64,000 nucleotides of DNA from JAIBAC01 sp046331095 (GTDB lineage: Bacteria > Actinomycetota > Acidimicrobiia > UBA2766): contig JAXLRM010000006.1 of assembly GCA_046331095.1 (NCBI GenBank), positions 1-64,000 on the forward strand, written 5' to 3'. Below are positions 34,560 to 43,071 of this stretch, piece by piece. The notes under the pieces are model-generated. The model searched no databases and had not been told where the DNA came from. It saw only the letters and a program-made list of their open reading frames with translations. Made by a program: the position numbers and the translations under genes. Position 1 is the stretch's first letter. Each line of letters starts with the position of its first letter.

Positions 34560-36041
34560 TCAGGACCCCAGCGCCGCCATGAGCTCGGCTGCCGTGTCGC
34601 AGCGCTCGAGCAGGTCGCCCACGAGCGCGCGCGTGCCCCGCGCGGGCTCGAGCATCGGCACGCGCCGCAGCGTGTCGTCGCCGGTGTCGAACACGATCGA
34701 GTCCCAGTTCGCGGCCACGATCGCGTCGGCGTAGCGGGCCAGGCAGCGTCCCCGGAAGTACGCACGCGTGTCCTCGGGCGGCTCGGTGACGGCCGCCTCG
34801 ACGGAGGCGGGGTCGAGGACGGTCTCGAGGCGGCCCGCCGACATCAGCTTGTACGCGACGCCCTTGTCGGGACGCACGTCGTGGTACTGCAAGTCGATGA
34901 GGCGCAGCTTCGGGTCGGACCACTCGAGGCCGCCGCGCTCGCGGTAAGCCTCGACGAGGCGGTACTTCGTGGGCCAGTCGAGGACGCCGTCGAGGCGCAT
35001 CGGGTCGTCCTCGAGCGCGGTGAGCACCCGCTCCCAGAGCGCCATGACGTCCTCGGCGCCGGGATCGGGATCGGCGTCGCGCCCGTCGAGGTACTTGCGG
35101 ACCTTGTCGAAGAAGTCCCACTGCACGTCGACGGCGGTCATGCGGGTGCCGTCGTGGCACTTCAGGAGCCGCTTGCAGGTCGGGTCGTGGCTCACGTCGA
35201 GCAGCGACCCGACCGGGTCGAGCAGGTGCAGCGCGTCAGTGTCGGTGTCCTCGACCATCGCGAGCACGAGCGACGTCGTGCCGAGCTTGAGCAGCGTCGA
35301 GACCTCGGCCATGTTGGCGTCGCCGACGATGACGTGCAGCCGCCGGTAGCGGGCGGGGTCCGAGTGCGGCTCGTCACGTGTGTTCACGATCGGGCGCTTG
35401 AGGGTGGTCTCGAGGCCGACCTCCTCCTCGAAGAAGTCCGCACGCGCACTGACCTGGAACTCGCACTCGGGCCGGCTGTGCTCGCTGGCGACCTTGCCCG
35501 CCCCGCACACGACCTGGCGGGTCGTCAGGAACGCGAGCATGTGCTCGACGATGCGGCTGAACGGGATCTTGCGGTCCAAGAGGTAGTTCTCGTGGCAGCC
35601 GTAGCTGTTGCCCTTGCCGTCGCTGTTGTTCTTGTACAGGATCATGCGCTGGCCGTCGACGAGGCTCGACTGCGCGGCACGCACCGACTCGGCCACGATG
35701 CGCTCGCCCGCCTTGTCGTAGAGGGTCGCCTCGAGCGGGCCGGCGCACTCGGGCGAGGAGTACTCGGGGTGGGCATGGTCGACGTAGTAGCGGGCGCCGT
35801 TGGTGAGCACCACGTTGACGAGATGGGTCTCGATCTCGGGCGGCGCCGCACCCTCGGGCATGGTCCCGCGTGCGTCGCGACCGGGGCTCTCGTCGTCGAA
35901 GTCCCACCGGACCCGCCGCATCTCGCGGTCGGCGTAGCTGTTGATCAGCAAGCTCGAGGCGACGACGGGATTGAAGTCGTCCTGGCCGACGACGACGATG
36001 CCGTACTCGGTCTCGATCCCGCAGATCTTGGGGTAGGCCAC
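34560..36041 (-). CDS. dop: Deamidase/depupylase Dop
   Basis: A 493-aa paralogue of PafA that removes Pup from substrates (and deamidates GGQ-type Pup). Landmarks are KICGIETEYGIVV, the insert characteristic of Dop around VRWDFDDESPGRDARGTMP, the HPEYSSPECAGP and YKNNSDGKGNSYGCHENY motifs, and NTRDEPHSDPARYRRLHVIVGD. The insert after the first strand distinguishes it from PafA. It starts 9 nt downstream of mpa. Because the local Pup already ends in Glu, deamidation should be unnecessary here and depupylation should be its main job. Confidence 0.96.
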   Translation of the reverse strand: MAYPKICGIETEYGIVVVGQDDFNPVVASSLLINSYADREMRRVRWDFDDESPGRDARGTMPEGAAPPEIETHLVNVVLTNGARYYVDHAHPEYSSPECAGPLEATLYDKAGERIVAESVRAAQSSLVDGQRMILYKNNSDGKGNSYGCHENYLLDRKIPFSRIVEHMLAFLTTRQVVCGAGKVASEHSRPECEFQVSARADFFEEEVGLETTLKRPIVNTRDEPHSDPARYRRLHVIVGDANMAEVSTLLKLGTTSLVLAMVEDTDTDALHLLDPVGSLLDVSHDPTCKRLLKCHDGTRMTAVDVQWDFFDKVRKYLDGRDADPDPGAEDVMALWERVLTALEDDPMRLDGVLDWPTKYRLVEAYRERGGLEWSDPKLRLIDLQYHDVRPDKGVAYKLMSAGRLETVLDPASVEAAVTEPPEDTRAYFRGRCLARYADAIVAANWDSIVFDTGDDTLRRVPMLEPARGTRALVGDLLERCDTAAELMAALGS

Positions 36042-36050
36042 GACGCCAGG

Positions 36051-37814
36051 TTAGAGGTACTGGCCGGTGTTGACCGTGTCGATCGAGCGGCCGCCGGTCG
36101 CCTCGCCGTCCTTGTCGTGCTGGATCAGCGTGCGCACGTACACGATGCGCTCGCCCTTCTTGCCCGAGATCTTCGCCCAGTCGTCGGGGTTGGTGGTGTT
36201 GGGCAGGTCCTCGTGCTCCTTGAACTCCTGGCTGGTCGCCTCGAGGAGGTCCTCGGTGCGGATGCCCTTGGCGCCGCCGCCGATCGTGCGCTTGATCGCG
36301 TACTTCTTGGAGCGGCTCACGATCGACTCGATCATCGCACCCGAGGAGAAGTCCTTGAAGTAGAGGGTCTCCTTGTCGCCGTTGGCGTAGGTGACCTCGA
36401 GGAAACGGGTGTCGTCGTCGCAGGCGTACATCTTGTCGACGGTGGCCTCGACCATCTCGGCGACGCAACGGCCGCGGTCGCCGCCGCATCGGGCGAGCTC
36501 GTCGGCGGCGAGGGGCAGGTCCTCGGTGAGGTACTTGAGGAAGATGTCGGCCGCGGCGATCTCGTCGGGGCGCTCGATCTTGATCTTGATGTCGAGACGG
36601 CCCGGGCGCAGGATCGCCGGGTCGATGAGGTCCTCGCGGTTGGACGCGCCGATCACGACGACGTTCTTGAGCGTCTCGACACCGTCGATCTCCGACAGGA
36701 GCTGGGGCACGATCGTGGACTCGACGTCGGAGCTGATGCCCGAGCCGCGCATGCGGAACAGCGAGTCCATCTCGTCGAAGAACACGATGACGGGCACGCC
36801 CTCGGAGGACTTCTCCTTGGCACGCTGGAAGATCAGGCGGATCTGGCGTTCGGTCTCGCCCACGTACTTGTTGAGCAGCTCGGGGCCCTTGATGTTGAGG
36901 AAGTAGCTGCGCGCGCTCTCGTTGCCGGTCACCTCGGCGACCTTCTTGGCCAAGCTGTTGGCGACCGCCTTGGCGATCAGGGTCTTGCCACAGCCGGGCG
37001 GTCCGTAGAGCAGGACGCCCTTGGGCGGCTTGAGGTGGTGCTCGACGAAGAGGTCGTGGTGGATGTAGGGCAGCTCGACGGCGTCCTTGATCTCCTCGAT
37101 CTGGGACGCGAGCCCGCCGACGTCGGCGTAGCTGATATCGGGGACCTCCTCGAGGACGAGCTCCTCGACCTCGGGACGCTCGAGCTTCTCGAGCAGGAGG
37201 TTGGCGCGCTGGTCGAACAAGAGGGTGTCACCCGAGCGCAGCTTCTCGATCGAGTCGAGCAGCGTCTCGCCGAAGTGGGCGACGCGCTCCTCGTCGTGGC
37301 GCATCACGACGAGCGCCCGGAACTCGTCGAGGATCTCCTTGAGAGTGACCACCTCGCCGATGAGCTCGAAGCCTCGCGCCTCGATCACGTTGAGGGCCTC
37401 GTTGAGGACGAGCTCCTCGCCGCGCTGGAGCCCCTTGAGCTCCACGGTCGGGTGCACGCCGACACGCATCTTGCGACCGGCGGTGAAGACGTCGGCGCTG
37501 CCGTCCTCGTTGGCCTTCATGAAGATCCCGAAGCCGTTGGGCGGCTGGGTCAGCTTCTCGACCTCGTCGCGGAGCTGGGAGATCTGGTCGCGGGCCTCGC
37601 GCAGGGTCGAGGTGAGCTTCTCGTTCTGGGACGCGGCCTGGGAGAGCTGGGTGCGGCTCTCCTGGAGGCGCTGTTCGAGGACGTGGAGGCGGCGCGGGGA
37701 GTCCTGCACCCGCCGGCGCAGCGACGAGAGCTCCTCTTCGAGCGTCTCGAAGCGGGCGGAATCGTCCGCCCCGGGTCCGTCATCACCGAAGGTGCGGTCG
37801 CCGTCGGTAGCCAT
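36051..37814 (-). CDS. mpa: Proteasomal AAA+ ATPase ARC/Mpa
   Basis: A 587-aa ring ATPase that unfolds pupylated proteins. A coiled coil (about 20-92) captures Pup, followed by two OB-type subdomains (about 93-225). The AAA module has Walker A GPPGCGKT at 271-278, Walker B VIVFFDEMDS near 345, and the arginine-finger region ILRPGRLDIKI. The C-terminus is GQYL, the tyrosine-containing tail that docks into PrcA pockets and opens the gate. It heads the mpa-dop-pup-prcB-prcA series and is transcribed divergently from ferredoxin. A TATAGT hexamer at 37901-37906 (minus strand) may be its -10. Confidence 0.97.
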   Translation of the reverse strand: MATDGDRTFGDDGPGADDSARFETLEEELSSLRRRVQDSPRRLHVLEQRLQESRTQLSQAASQNEKLTSTLREARDQISQLRDEVEKLTQPPNGFGIFMKANEDGSADVFTAGRKMRVGVHPTVELKGLQRGEELVLNEALNVIEARGFELIGEVVTLKEILDEFRALVVMRHDEERVAHFGETLLDSIEKLRSGDTLLFDQRANLLLEKLERPEVEELVLEEVPDISYADVGGLASQIEEIKDAVELPYIHHDLFVEHHLKPPKGVLLYGPPGCGKTLIAKAVANSLAKKVAEVTGNESARSYFLNIKGPELLNKYVGETERQIRLIFQRAKEKSSEGVPVIVFFDEMDSLFRMRGSGISSDVESTIVPQLLSEIDGVETLKNVVVIGASNREDLIDPAILRPGRLDIKIKIERPDEIAAADIFLKYLTEDLPLAADELARCGGDRGRCVAEMVEATVDKMYACDDDTRFLEVTYANGDKETLYFKDFSSGAMIESIVSRSKKYAIKRTIGGGAKGIRTEDLLEATSQEFKEHEDLPNTTNPDDWAKISGKKGERIVYVRTLIQHDKDGEATGGRSIDTVNTGQYL

Positions 37815-38041
37815 CTCGACCCCCGTTGGGAGAGGCGGGCCCCGAGTCGGGGAGCCGCCCAGCCCGTCGTGTTCCCACGATATCGGCCGCTGCCCGCTGA
37901 ACTATAGCGACGCGTTCGGGAGGTTGGGCCGGGCTGTGCGGAAGTCCCGCGGAGGGTGACATCGGTGTATTTCCGCACTACGCAGCGTGATCGGTGCCCG
38001 CCGGGATGATCGCAACAATTTCACGGGATTCGCCGTGTAAA

Positions 38042-38071
38042 TTGACACCAGCGACACCGTCCTACTACTGT
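38042..38071 (+). promoter_or_regulatory. Sigma-70-type promoter for the ferredoxin operon
   Basis: A perfect -35 TTGACA (38042-38047) is followed 18 bp later by TACTGT (38066-38071). Transcription would start near 38078, leaving a leader of about 75 nt before the ferredoxin ATG at 38152. The 337-nt divergent mpa-ferredoxin gap holds this promoter, a possible mpa -10 hexamer and nothing else that I see. Confidence 0.6.
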
Positions 38072-38151
38072 GTGGCGACCCTGGAGAGGTCCCCCGTCTC
38101 TGCCCCCTCTCCAGCCGACAAACACTCGATGATCCCGAAGGAGACACGGGA

Positions 38152-38385
38152 ATGAAGGTCTGGATCGACCAGGATCTGTGCACCGGCGACGGGCTCTGCG
38201 AGGAGATCGCGCCCGACGTGTTCGTCCTCCTCGACGACGGGCTCGCCTACGTCAAGGAAGGCGACCACGTCTTCAGCGACCCCGGCGGCGCCGAGGGCGT
38301 CGCGAACGTGCCCGGGGGCCAGGAGGAGGCCACGATCGAGGCAGCCGAGGAGTGCCCCGGGGAGTGCATCTTCATCGAGCCGTGA
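38152..38385 (+). CDS. Single-cluster ferredoxin
   Basis: A 77-aa ferredoxin of the 3Fe-4S/4Fe-4S single-cluster type. The cluster motif reads DLCTGDGLCEEIAPDVF with Asp in place of the middle Cys (C-x2-D-x2-C), plus EECPGECIF at the C-terminus. The Asp is typical of P450-associated and [3Fe-4S] ferredoxins. ATG start after GAAGGAGA. Its stop overlaps the GTG of hisN. No P450 or obvious electron acceptor is nearby. Confidence 0.88.
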   Translation: MKVWIDQDLCTGDGLCEEIAPDVFVLLDDGLAYVKEGDHVFSDPGGAEGVANVPGGQEEATIEAAEECPGECIFIEP

Positions 38386-39188
38386 CCACGGCCGCGGCGC
38401 CACCACCGGGTCCCCCTCCCCCTCCCCCGGCGTCGGAGTCCCTCCTCGAAGAGGCCGTCGAGCTGACCAGGCGCGCCGGCGCGCTCACGCTCGACCACTT
38501 CGGCGCGTCCGACCTCGTCGTCGACGCCAAAGGTGACGGCACACCGGTGACCGAAGCCGACCGCGGCGCCGAACGCCTCGTGCGCGACTACCTCGCCGAG
38601 CGGTACCCCGACGACGCCGTCGTCGGCGAGGAGGAAGGCGCCACAACCGGGACGAGCGGGCGCCGCTGGGTCGTCGACCCCATCGACGGCACCAAGGCGT
38701 TCACGCGGGGCGTGCCGCTCTACTCGAACCTGCTGGCACTCGAGGACGAGCACGGCTGGGCCGTCGCCGTCGTGAACCTGCCCGCGCTCGGCGAGACCGT
38801 CGCGGCCGGCCGCGGCCTCGGCTGCCACCACGACGGGCGCCGCTGCCACGTCAGCTCGACGGCCCGCCTCGCCGACGCCTACCTCACCACGAGCGGGTTC
38901 GAGCACTGGGACGCGGAAGTGCTCGCCGCACTGCACCGCAGCGGCGCCGGCATGCGCACGTGGGGCGACGGCTACGGGTACGCCCTCGTCGCGACGGGCC
39001 GCGTCGACGCGATGGTCGACCCCGCCGCGGCGCTGTGGGACGCGGCGCCGATGCCGCTCCTGCTCGCCGAGGCCGGCGGGCGCTTCACCGACTTCGACGG
39101 TGTCGAGCGTGCCGACGGTGGCACCGGCGTCGCCACCAACGGTCGCCTCCACGACGAGGTCCTCGCCCTGGTGCGAACGGGCGGCTGA
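38382..39188 (+). CDS. hisN: Histidinol-phosphatase-like inositol monophosphatase
   Basis: A 268-aa IMPase-superfamily phosphatase, closest in pattern to HisN. The Mg-binding motifs are visible: VTEADRGAER, VVGEEEG, WVVDPIDGTKAFTRGVP and ALWDAAPMPLLLAEAGG. The FTRGVP variant after DPIDGT is common in histidinol-phosphatase members. GTG start overlaps the ferredoxin stop. A Pro-rich stretch follows the start, so the first 20 residues may be dispensable. Confidence 0.8.
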   Translation: MTTAAAPPPGPPPPPPASESLLEEAVELTRRAGALTLDHFGASDLVVDAKGDGTPVTEADRGAERLVRDYLAERYPDDAVVGEEEGATTGTSGRRWVVDPIDGTKAFTRGVPLYSNLLALEDEHGWAVAVVNLPALGETVAAGRGLGCHHDGRRCHVSSTARLADAYLTTSGFEHWDAEVLAALHRSGAGMRTWGDGYGYALVATGRVDAMVDPAAALWDAAPMPLLLAEAGGRFTDFDGVERADGGTGVATNGRLHDEVLALVRTGG

Positions 39189-39210
39189 TCCCCGAGCGTC
39201 GGGAGCGACC

Positions 39211-39342
39211 TGGGCGCGCCCAAATCCCCAACCTGGTCGCGCTCACCTGGGGAATCTCCGACCTGGGCGCGCTCACCCCATCCCGATGGCGTCAGCGCGC
39301 CCAGAACGGGGGGTTGGTTGGTCGGCGCGCCCAGAACGGGGG
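39211..39342. repeat. Palindromic repeat family 2, cluster at the hisN/trmI junction
   Basis: One TGGGCGCGCCCA block lies at 39211-39222. A fuller element runs from TGGGCGCGCTCA (39264) through a CCCCATCCCGATGG centre to GCGCGCCCAGAACGGGG (ending near 39310), and a further GGCGCGCCCAGAACGGGG follows at about 39324. The cluster fills most of the gap between two convergent stops, hisN (39188) and trmI (39357). Confidence 0.8.
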
Positions 39343-39356
39343 GTTTTGGTGGGGGG

Positions 39357-40136
39357 TCAGCCGGAGTCGAGGAGGCGGGCGACGGTGAGGAAGCCGGTGT
39401 GTGCGACCATGCGGTGGTCCGGACGCACCGAGAGCCCGTCGATGTTCCAGCCCCGGTGCAGGACCTCGAACGTCTCGCGGAAACCGAAGCCGTGCGCCGC
39501 CATCGCGTCGACGGCCTTTTGGACCTGGGGCACGCTCGGGAGGTACGTGAGCAGGATCCCGCCGGTGCGCAGCGCCGCCGCCGCGGCCTCCACCACGTCC
39601 CACGGCTCGGGCAGGTCGAGCAGCACACGGTCGACGTCACGCTCGGCGATGCCCGCCGAGACGTCCGCGATGCAGAGGACGTGGTTGGCGACCTCGCCGC
39701 AGAACGCCGCGATGTTCGCCTGCGCCTGCGCGGCGTGGTCCTCGCGACGTTCGTAGCTCGTCACGTGCCCGTCGGGGCCGACCGCCCGCAGGAGCGCCAT
39801 CGTCAACGCCCCCGAACCGATCCCGGCCTCGACGACGCGGGCGCCCGGGAACACGTCGGCGTAGACGAGGATCGGGCCGATGTCCTTGGGGTAGATGACC
39901 TGGGCGCCGCGCTTCATCTTCAACACGTAATCGGCGAGGGTCGGCCGCAGCGCCACGAGCTCGGCCCCGCCCGAGGTCCGCACGCGTCGGCCCTCCTCGC
40001 CGCCGATGAGGGCGTCGTGCGCGAGGGTGCCCGCGTGCGAGTGGAACGTGCGGCCCGCCTCGAGGGTGACCAGGTAGCGGCGTTGCTTGCGGTCGACCAG
40101 CAGGACGAGCTCGCCTGCCGCGAGCGAGCGGCTCAC
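39357..40136 (-). CDS. trmI: tRNA (adenine-N1)-methyltransferase TrmI (m1A58)
   Basis: A 259-aa SAM-dependent methyltransferase that makes m1A58 in the T-loop of tRNA. The N-terminal domain starts SRSLAAGELVLLVDRKQRRY. The SAM motif is VVEAGIGSGALTMALLRAVG, the YPKDIGPILVYADVFPGARV block precedes it, and DRVLLDLPEPWDVVEAA is motif IV. The GTG start at 40136 overlaps the ttuA stop. In thermophiles, m1A58 speeds 2-thiolation of U54 by TtuA, which fits the shared operon. Confidence 0.95.
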   Translation of the reverse strand: MSRSLAAGELVLLVDRKQRRYLVTLEAGRTFHSHAGTLAHDALIGGEEGRRVRTSGGAELVALRPTLADYVLKMKRGAQVIYPKDIGPILVYADVFPGARVVEAGIGSGALTMALLRAVGPDGHVTSYERREDHAAQAQANIAAFCGEVANHVLCIADVSAGIAERDVDRVLLDLPEPWDVVEAAAAALRTGGILLTYLPSVPQVQKAVDAMAAHGFGFRETFEVLHRGWNIDGLSVRPDHRMVAHTGFLTVARLLDSG

Positions 40137-41086
40137 CCGCGCCGCCGCCGCGGGCCGCGCGTCAACGCCACGGCCACACGGTCGGGGTCGGTCGCCTGTT
40201 CCCGCAACCGACAGAACGCGCACACGTCGGCGGTCGTCGGCGCTCCACAACGCGAGCACGCGTGCACGTCGGGGGCCTCCTCGGGGTCCTGCGGCTCGAA
40301 GCGAGCCAAGCCGTGCTCGAGGAAGCCGAAGTACAACTGGTGCTTGGTGCCCGGCGAGGTGCGCTCCATCTCGTTGAGCGTCTCCTTGTAGCGCAGGCCC
40401 GTGTTTCCCGCGACCATCGGGCACTCGTCGACGATGTAGTCGATGCCGCGCATCACCGCGTACGCGGCGGTCTCGCGCTCGCCGAGGCGCACGAGCGGCT
40501 TGACCCGCGACACGAACCCCGCAGCCGCCGGCAGCACCGGCTTCTGGCGTCCGAGCGCCTCGACGTTCCAGTGCACGAGGTTGCCGAACAGCACCGCGGC
40601 CTCGTCGTCGAGGTTGTGGCCCGTGGCGAGGACGTCGAAGTCGCCCTTGATCGCGACGTCGTTGAGGATGTAGCGCTTGGACAGCCCACACGTCGCGCAG
40701 GTCGCACGCCGCGCCGCCGCCGCGCCCGTCGGGATGTCGTAGCCGTACTCCGCCGCGAGGTCGACGACCTCGAGGTCGAGGCCGCGACCGGACGCGAAAC
40801 GCTCGCACGCCTCACGCGACTCGTCGGAGTACGCGCCGATGCCGAGGCCGAGGTAGACGCCCGTGGTCGTGTAGCCGAGCCCGGCGAGCACGTCCCACAA
40901 CATGAGACTGTCCTTGCCGCCGGAGACCGCGACCAGCACGTGAGCCTCGGGGCCGAACATCCAGTGCTTCTTGATCGCACGTGCCACCTGCTCACGACAG
41001 TGGGCGAGGAAGTGATCGGCGCAGAAGGCCGCGTTGTGGCGTCTGACCTCGATTGCCGCACGGTCGCGGCAGACCCGGCACCTCAT
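40133..41086 (-). CDS. ttuA: TtuA-like tRNA 2-thiouridine synthetase
   Basis: A 317-aa ATP-PPi-type tRNA thiolase of the TtuA/TtcA family. N-terminal CRVC...CADHF and C-terminal CSRCG...CAFC are zinc-finger-like clusters. The PP-loop is VAVSGGKDSLMLWDVL. Cluster/catalytic Cys occur in RATCATCGLSKRYILN and ECPMVAGNTGLRYK, the TtuA arrangement. TtuA takes sulfur from the ubiquitin-like carrier TtuB and thiolates position 54 of tRNA. Start overlaps the ttuB stop and its stop overlaps trmI. Confidence 0.9.
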   Translation of the reverse strand: MRCRVCRDRAAIEVRRHNAAFCADHFLAHCREQVARAIKKHWMFGPEAHVLVAVSGGKDSLMLWDVLAGLGYTTTGVYLGLGIGAYSDESREACERFASGRGLDLEVVDLAAEYGYDIPTGAAAARRATCATCGLSKRYILNDVAIKGDFDVLATGHNLDDEAAVLFGNLVHWNVEALGRQKPVLPAAAGFVSRVKPLVRLGERETAAYAVMRGIDYIVDECPMVAGNTGLRYKETLNEMERTSPGTKHQLYFGFLEHGLARFEPQDPEEAPDVHACSRCGAPTTADVCAFCRLREQATDPDRVAVALTRGPRRRRG

Positions 41087-41277
41087 CCGCCCGAGATCAC
41101 CGGTCTCAGCTCGATCTCGTCGCCGTCGGCGATCTCGACGTCGCCGGTGACGAGCTCGTCGCCGCGGATCACGATGATCGACTCGGGATTGACCGAGAGC
41201 CGGTCGAGCACCTTGGACACGCGCATCGGCCCGGCCACCTCGACCGTCCGCTTGGGGTTGCGCAGGAGGACCTTCAT
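41083..41277 (-). CDS. ttuB: TtuB-like ubiquitin-fold sulfur carrier
   Basis: A 64-aa beta-grasp protein starting MKVLLRNPKRTVEV and ending ELRPVISGG. The exposed C-terminal diglycine is the site of thiocarboxylation. The pattern closely matches my recollection of Thermus TtuB, including the ISGG end; MoaD/ThiS are alternatives, but gene order favours TtuB. The ATG at 41277 is preferred over a GTG at 41316. Stop overlaps the ttuA start (ATGA). TtuB can also be attached to proteins in Thermus. Confidence 0.85.
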   Translation of the reverse strand: MKVLLRNPKRTVEVAGPMRVSKVLDRLSVNPESIIVIRGDELVTGDVEIADGDEIELRPVISGG

Positions 41278-41378
41278 CGGGACGAGCCTAACGAAAGCCG
41301 ACCTCGCCTCCCCCACCGTGGCGGGCCGAACCCGAGGATTCCCGGGATCGGCGTCATGAGCGGCTAACCTTCTTCGCT

Positions 41379-41609
41379 GTGAAGAGCGCCCGGACCCTGG
41401 TGTCGGAAGGTCTCACCCAGAACGACCACTGGCGTCTCGGAGCCGGCATCACACTCGGCCTGTTCGGCTTCCTCCGGCGAACCCGCCACAGGCAACCCGA
41501 GCTGGTCCGAACGTTGAGGCTCGCACCCGGCGATTCCGTGACCGTGACCACGAGGACTCCGCCACCGACACGCAAGCAGCTACGCAAGGCGGCACGCCGT
41601 CGCCGTTGA
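41379..41609 (+). CDS. Small basic hypothetical protein
   Basis: A 76-aa basic protein I do not recognise. It contains a hydrophobic stretch (WRLGAGITLGLFGFLRR) and an Arg/Lys-rich tail (RKQLRKAARRRR). It starts with GTG at 41379. TAACCT lies 8 nt before the start, suggesting a leaderless transcript. It is divergent from ttuB and shortly precedes the polysaccharide deacetylase. Confidence 0.55.
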   Translation: MKSARTLVSEGLTQNDHWRLGAGITLGLFGFLRRTRHRQPELVRTLRLAPGDSVTVTTRTPPPTRKQLRKAARRRR

Positions 41610-41682
41610 CGTGGCGAAGAACCCCGAAGTGGGTCGGACTCTGGGGGGAGGCTGCCCCTCACCCCTTGGAGGTCTTGGACAA

Positions 41683-42807
41683 GTGACAGAATCCGATCGC
41701 GGCACAGGCGTGAGCGTCCCACCGCCACCACCTTGGGCAGCCCCGGCTGTGCCGCCGGTGGCGCCGCCGGTGGCGCCGGGGACGCCACCGGCGACATCGG
41801 GGACGCCGGCCACGCCCGCGGCCACCACTCCGCCCCCTCCGCCGTCTCCGCACACGGGCACGGCCACGGCCACGGCCACGGCCGGCTACGACCGCGGTCC
41901 CGAGACAGTCACCGTGACCTCGGGGTCCACGTCCACTGCAGCAGCCACGTCCACGGCCCCGCGCCTCAACGCGTCCCCTCGCCTCAACCCGACCGAGCCG
42001 CTCGTGAAGACCAAGCGTGGTGGGAACAGACCGCTGCTCATCGTGGCGATCGCCCTCGCCGCGGTCGTCGTCGTCGCCATCACCCTCGCCGTCATCCCCA
42101 GCGGCAGCCCGGCCGCGGTGACCACCCCCGTGGGCGACGCCGTCGTCCCGCATCCGGGTGACGACATGCCGCCCCCCGAGGACACCGTCCCCACGGCGCC
42201 GCCGTCGACCGCGCCGCCCACCACCCAGGCCCTACCGCCCGCGCAGGTGGTGAGCCGCATCACGACGACCGACCCGGTCGTGTTCATCACAATCGACGAC
42301 GGCTGGTACACACCATCGGAGCCGATGGCGAAGCTCATGAGCGGCACGGTCCCGGTCACGACGTTCCTGCTCGCCCAGGTACTCGACAAGGATCCCGAGA
42401 CCTGGAAGGGCATGGCGAAAGCGTCGGGCAGCATCGAGAACCACTCGATCTCGCACCCGGCGTTCGCCAAGCTCTCGTTGCAACAACAGCAGGACCAGAT
42501 CTGTACGACCTCCGAGGACATCGCCGCCAAGGTCGGCTACTTCCCCACCATGTTCCGCCCGCCGTACGGCTCGATGAACGCCAACACCACTGTCGCAGCC
42601 GGGAACTGCGGCATCAAGTACGTCGTCAAGTGGGGTGCCTCGGTCAACAAGGGCAAGGTCGCCTTCGCGAGCGGCGAAGCGCTGCGCCCCGGCGACATCG
42701 TCCTCATGCACTACCGCCCCGAGCTCGCCGAGGACCTCGCCGCAGCCCTCACCGCAGCGCAGGCTGCGGGACTCAAGCCGGCACTGCTGACCGACTACCT
42801 CAAGTGA
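41683..42807 (+). CDS. Membrane-anchored polysaccharide deacetylase
   Basis: A 374-aa NodB-type deacetylase. A long Pro/Ala/Thr-rich cytoplasmic segment (1-105) precedes a membrane helix (about 108-130, LLIVAIALAAVVVVAITLAV), a second Pro/Thr linker and the NodB domain. Motifs: VVFITIDDGWY (motif 1, metal-binding Asp), IENHSISHP (HxxxH), MFRPPYGS (motif 3) and DIVLMHYRPEL. It would deacetylate N-acetylated sugars in wall or surface glycan outside the membrane. GTG at 41683 follows GGAGG by 11 nt; an upstream GTG at 41611 lacks one. Confidence 0.88.
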   Translation: MTESDRGTGVSVPPPPPWAAPAVPPVAPPVAPGTPPATSGTPATPAATTPPPPPSPHTGTATATATAGYDRGPETVTVTSGSTSTAAATSTAPRLNASPRLNPTEPLVKTKRGGNRPLLIVAIALAAVVVVAITLAVIPSGSPAAVTTPVGDAVVPHPGDDMPPPEDTVPTAPPSTAPPTTQALPPAQVVSRITTTDPVVFITIDDGWYTPSEPMAKLMSGTVPVTTFLLAQVLDKDPETWKGMAKASGSIENHSISHPAFAKLSLQQQQDQICTTSEDIAAKVGYFPTMFRPPYGSMNANTTVAAGNCGIKYVVKWGASVNKGKVAFASGEALRPGDIVLMHYRPELAEDLAAALTAAQAAGLKPALLTDYLK

Positions 42808-42852
42808 GACATGCCCACGAGGCGACCGGTGTGCGGGCCTGCGTCGGTCGGG

Positions 42853-43071
42853 CTAGTAGCGCTTGACCTCGACGATCGCGGAGCGCTTGGTGCCGATGCG
42901 GCGCCCGAAGAGGTAGGCGACGATCACCACGATCACGGTCATGACGATCCCTGTCGCCATGATCGAGGGCTTGGCGGCTTCGACCGGAGCGGTGATCGCC
43001 GACTCGATCTCGCGGACCTTGGCCTCGATGTCGCTGCGGCTTACCTGGGATTCAGTCTGCGCTCGAGCCAT
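42853..43071 (-). CDS. Small single-span membrane protein
   Basis: A 72-aa protein with a polar N-terminal helix (SDIEAKVREIESAITAPVEAAKP) and one membrane segment (IMATGIVMTVIVVIVAYLFG), ending in a basic RRIGTKRSAIVEVKRY tail. Function unknown. It overlaps the 3' end of the upstream holin-like gene by 20 nt, so the two are expressed together. Confidence 0.75.
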   Translation of the reverse strand: MARAQTESQVSRSDIEAKVREIESAITAPVEAAKPSIMATGIVMTVIVVIVAYLFGRRIGTKRSAIVEVKRY

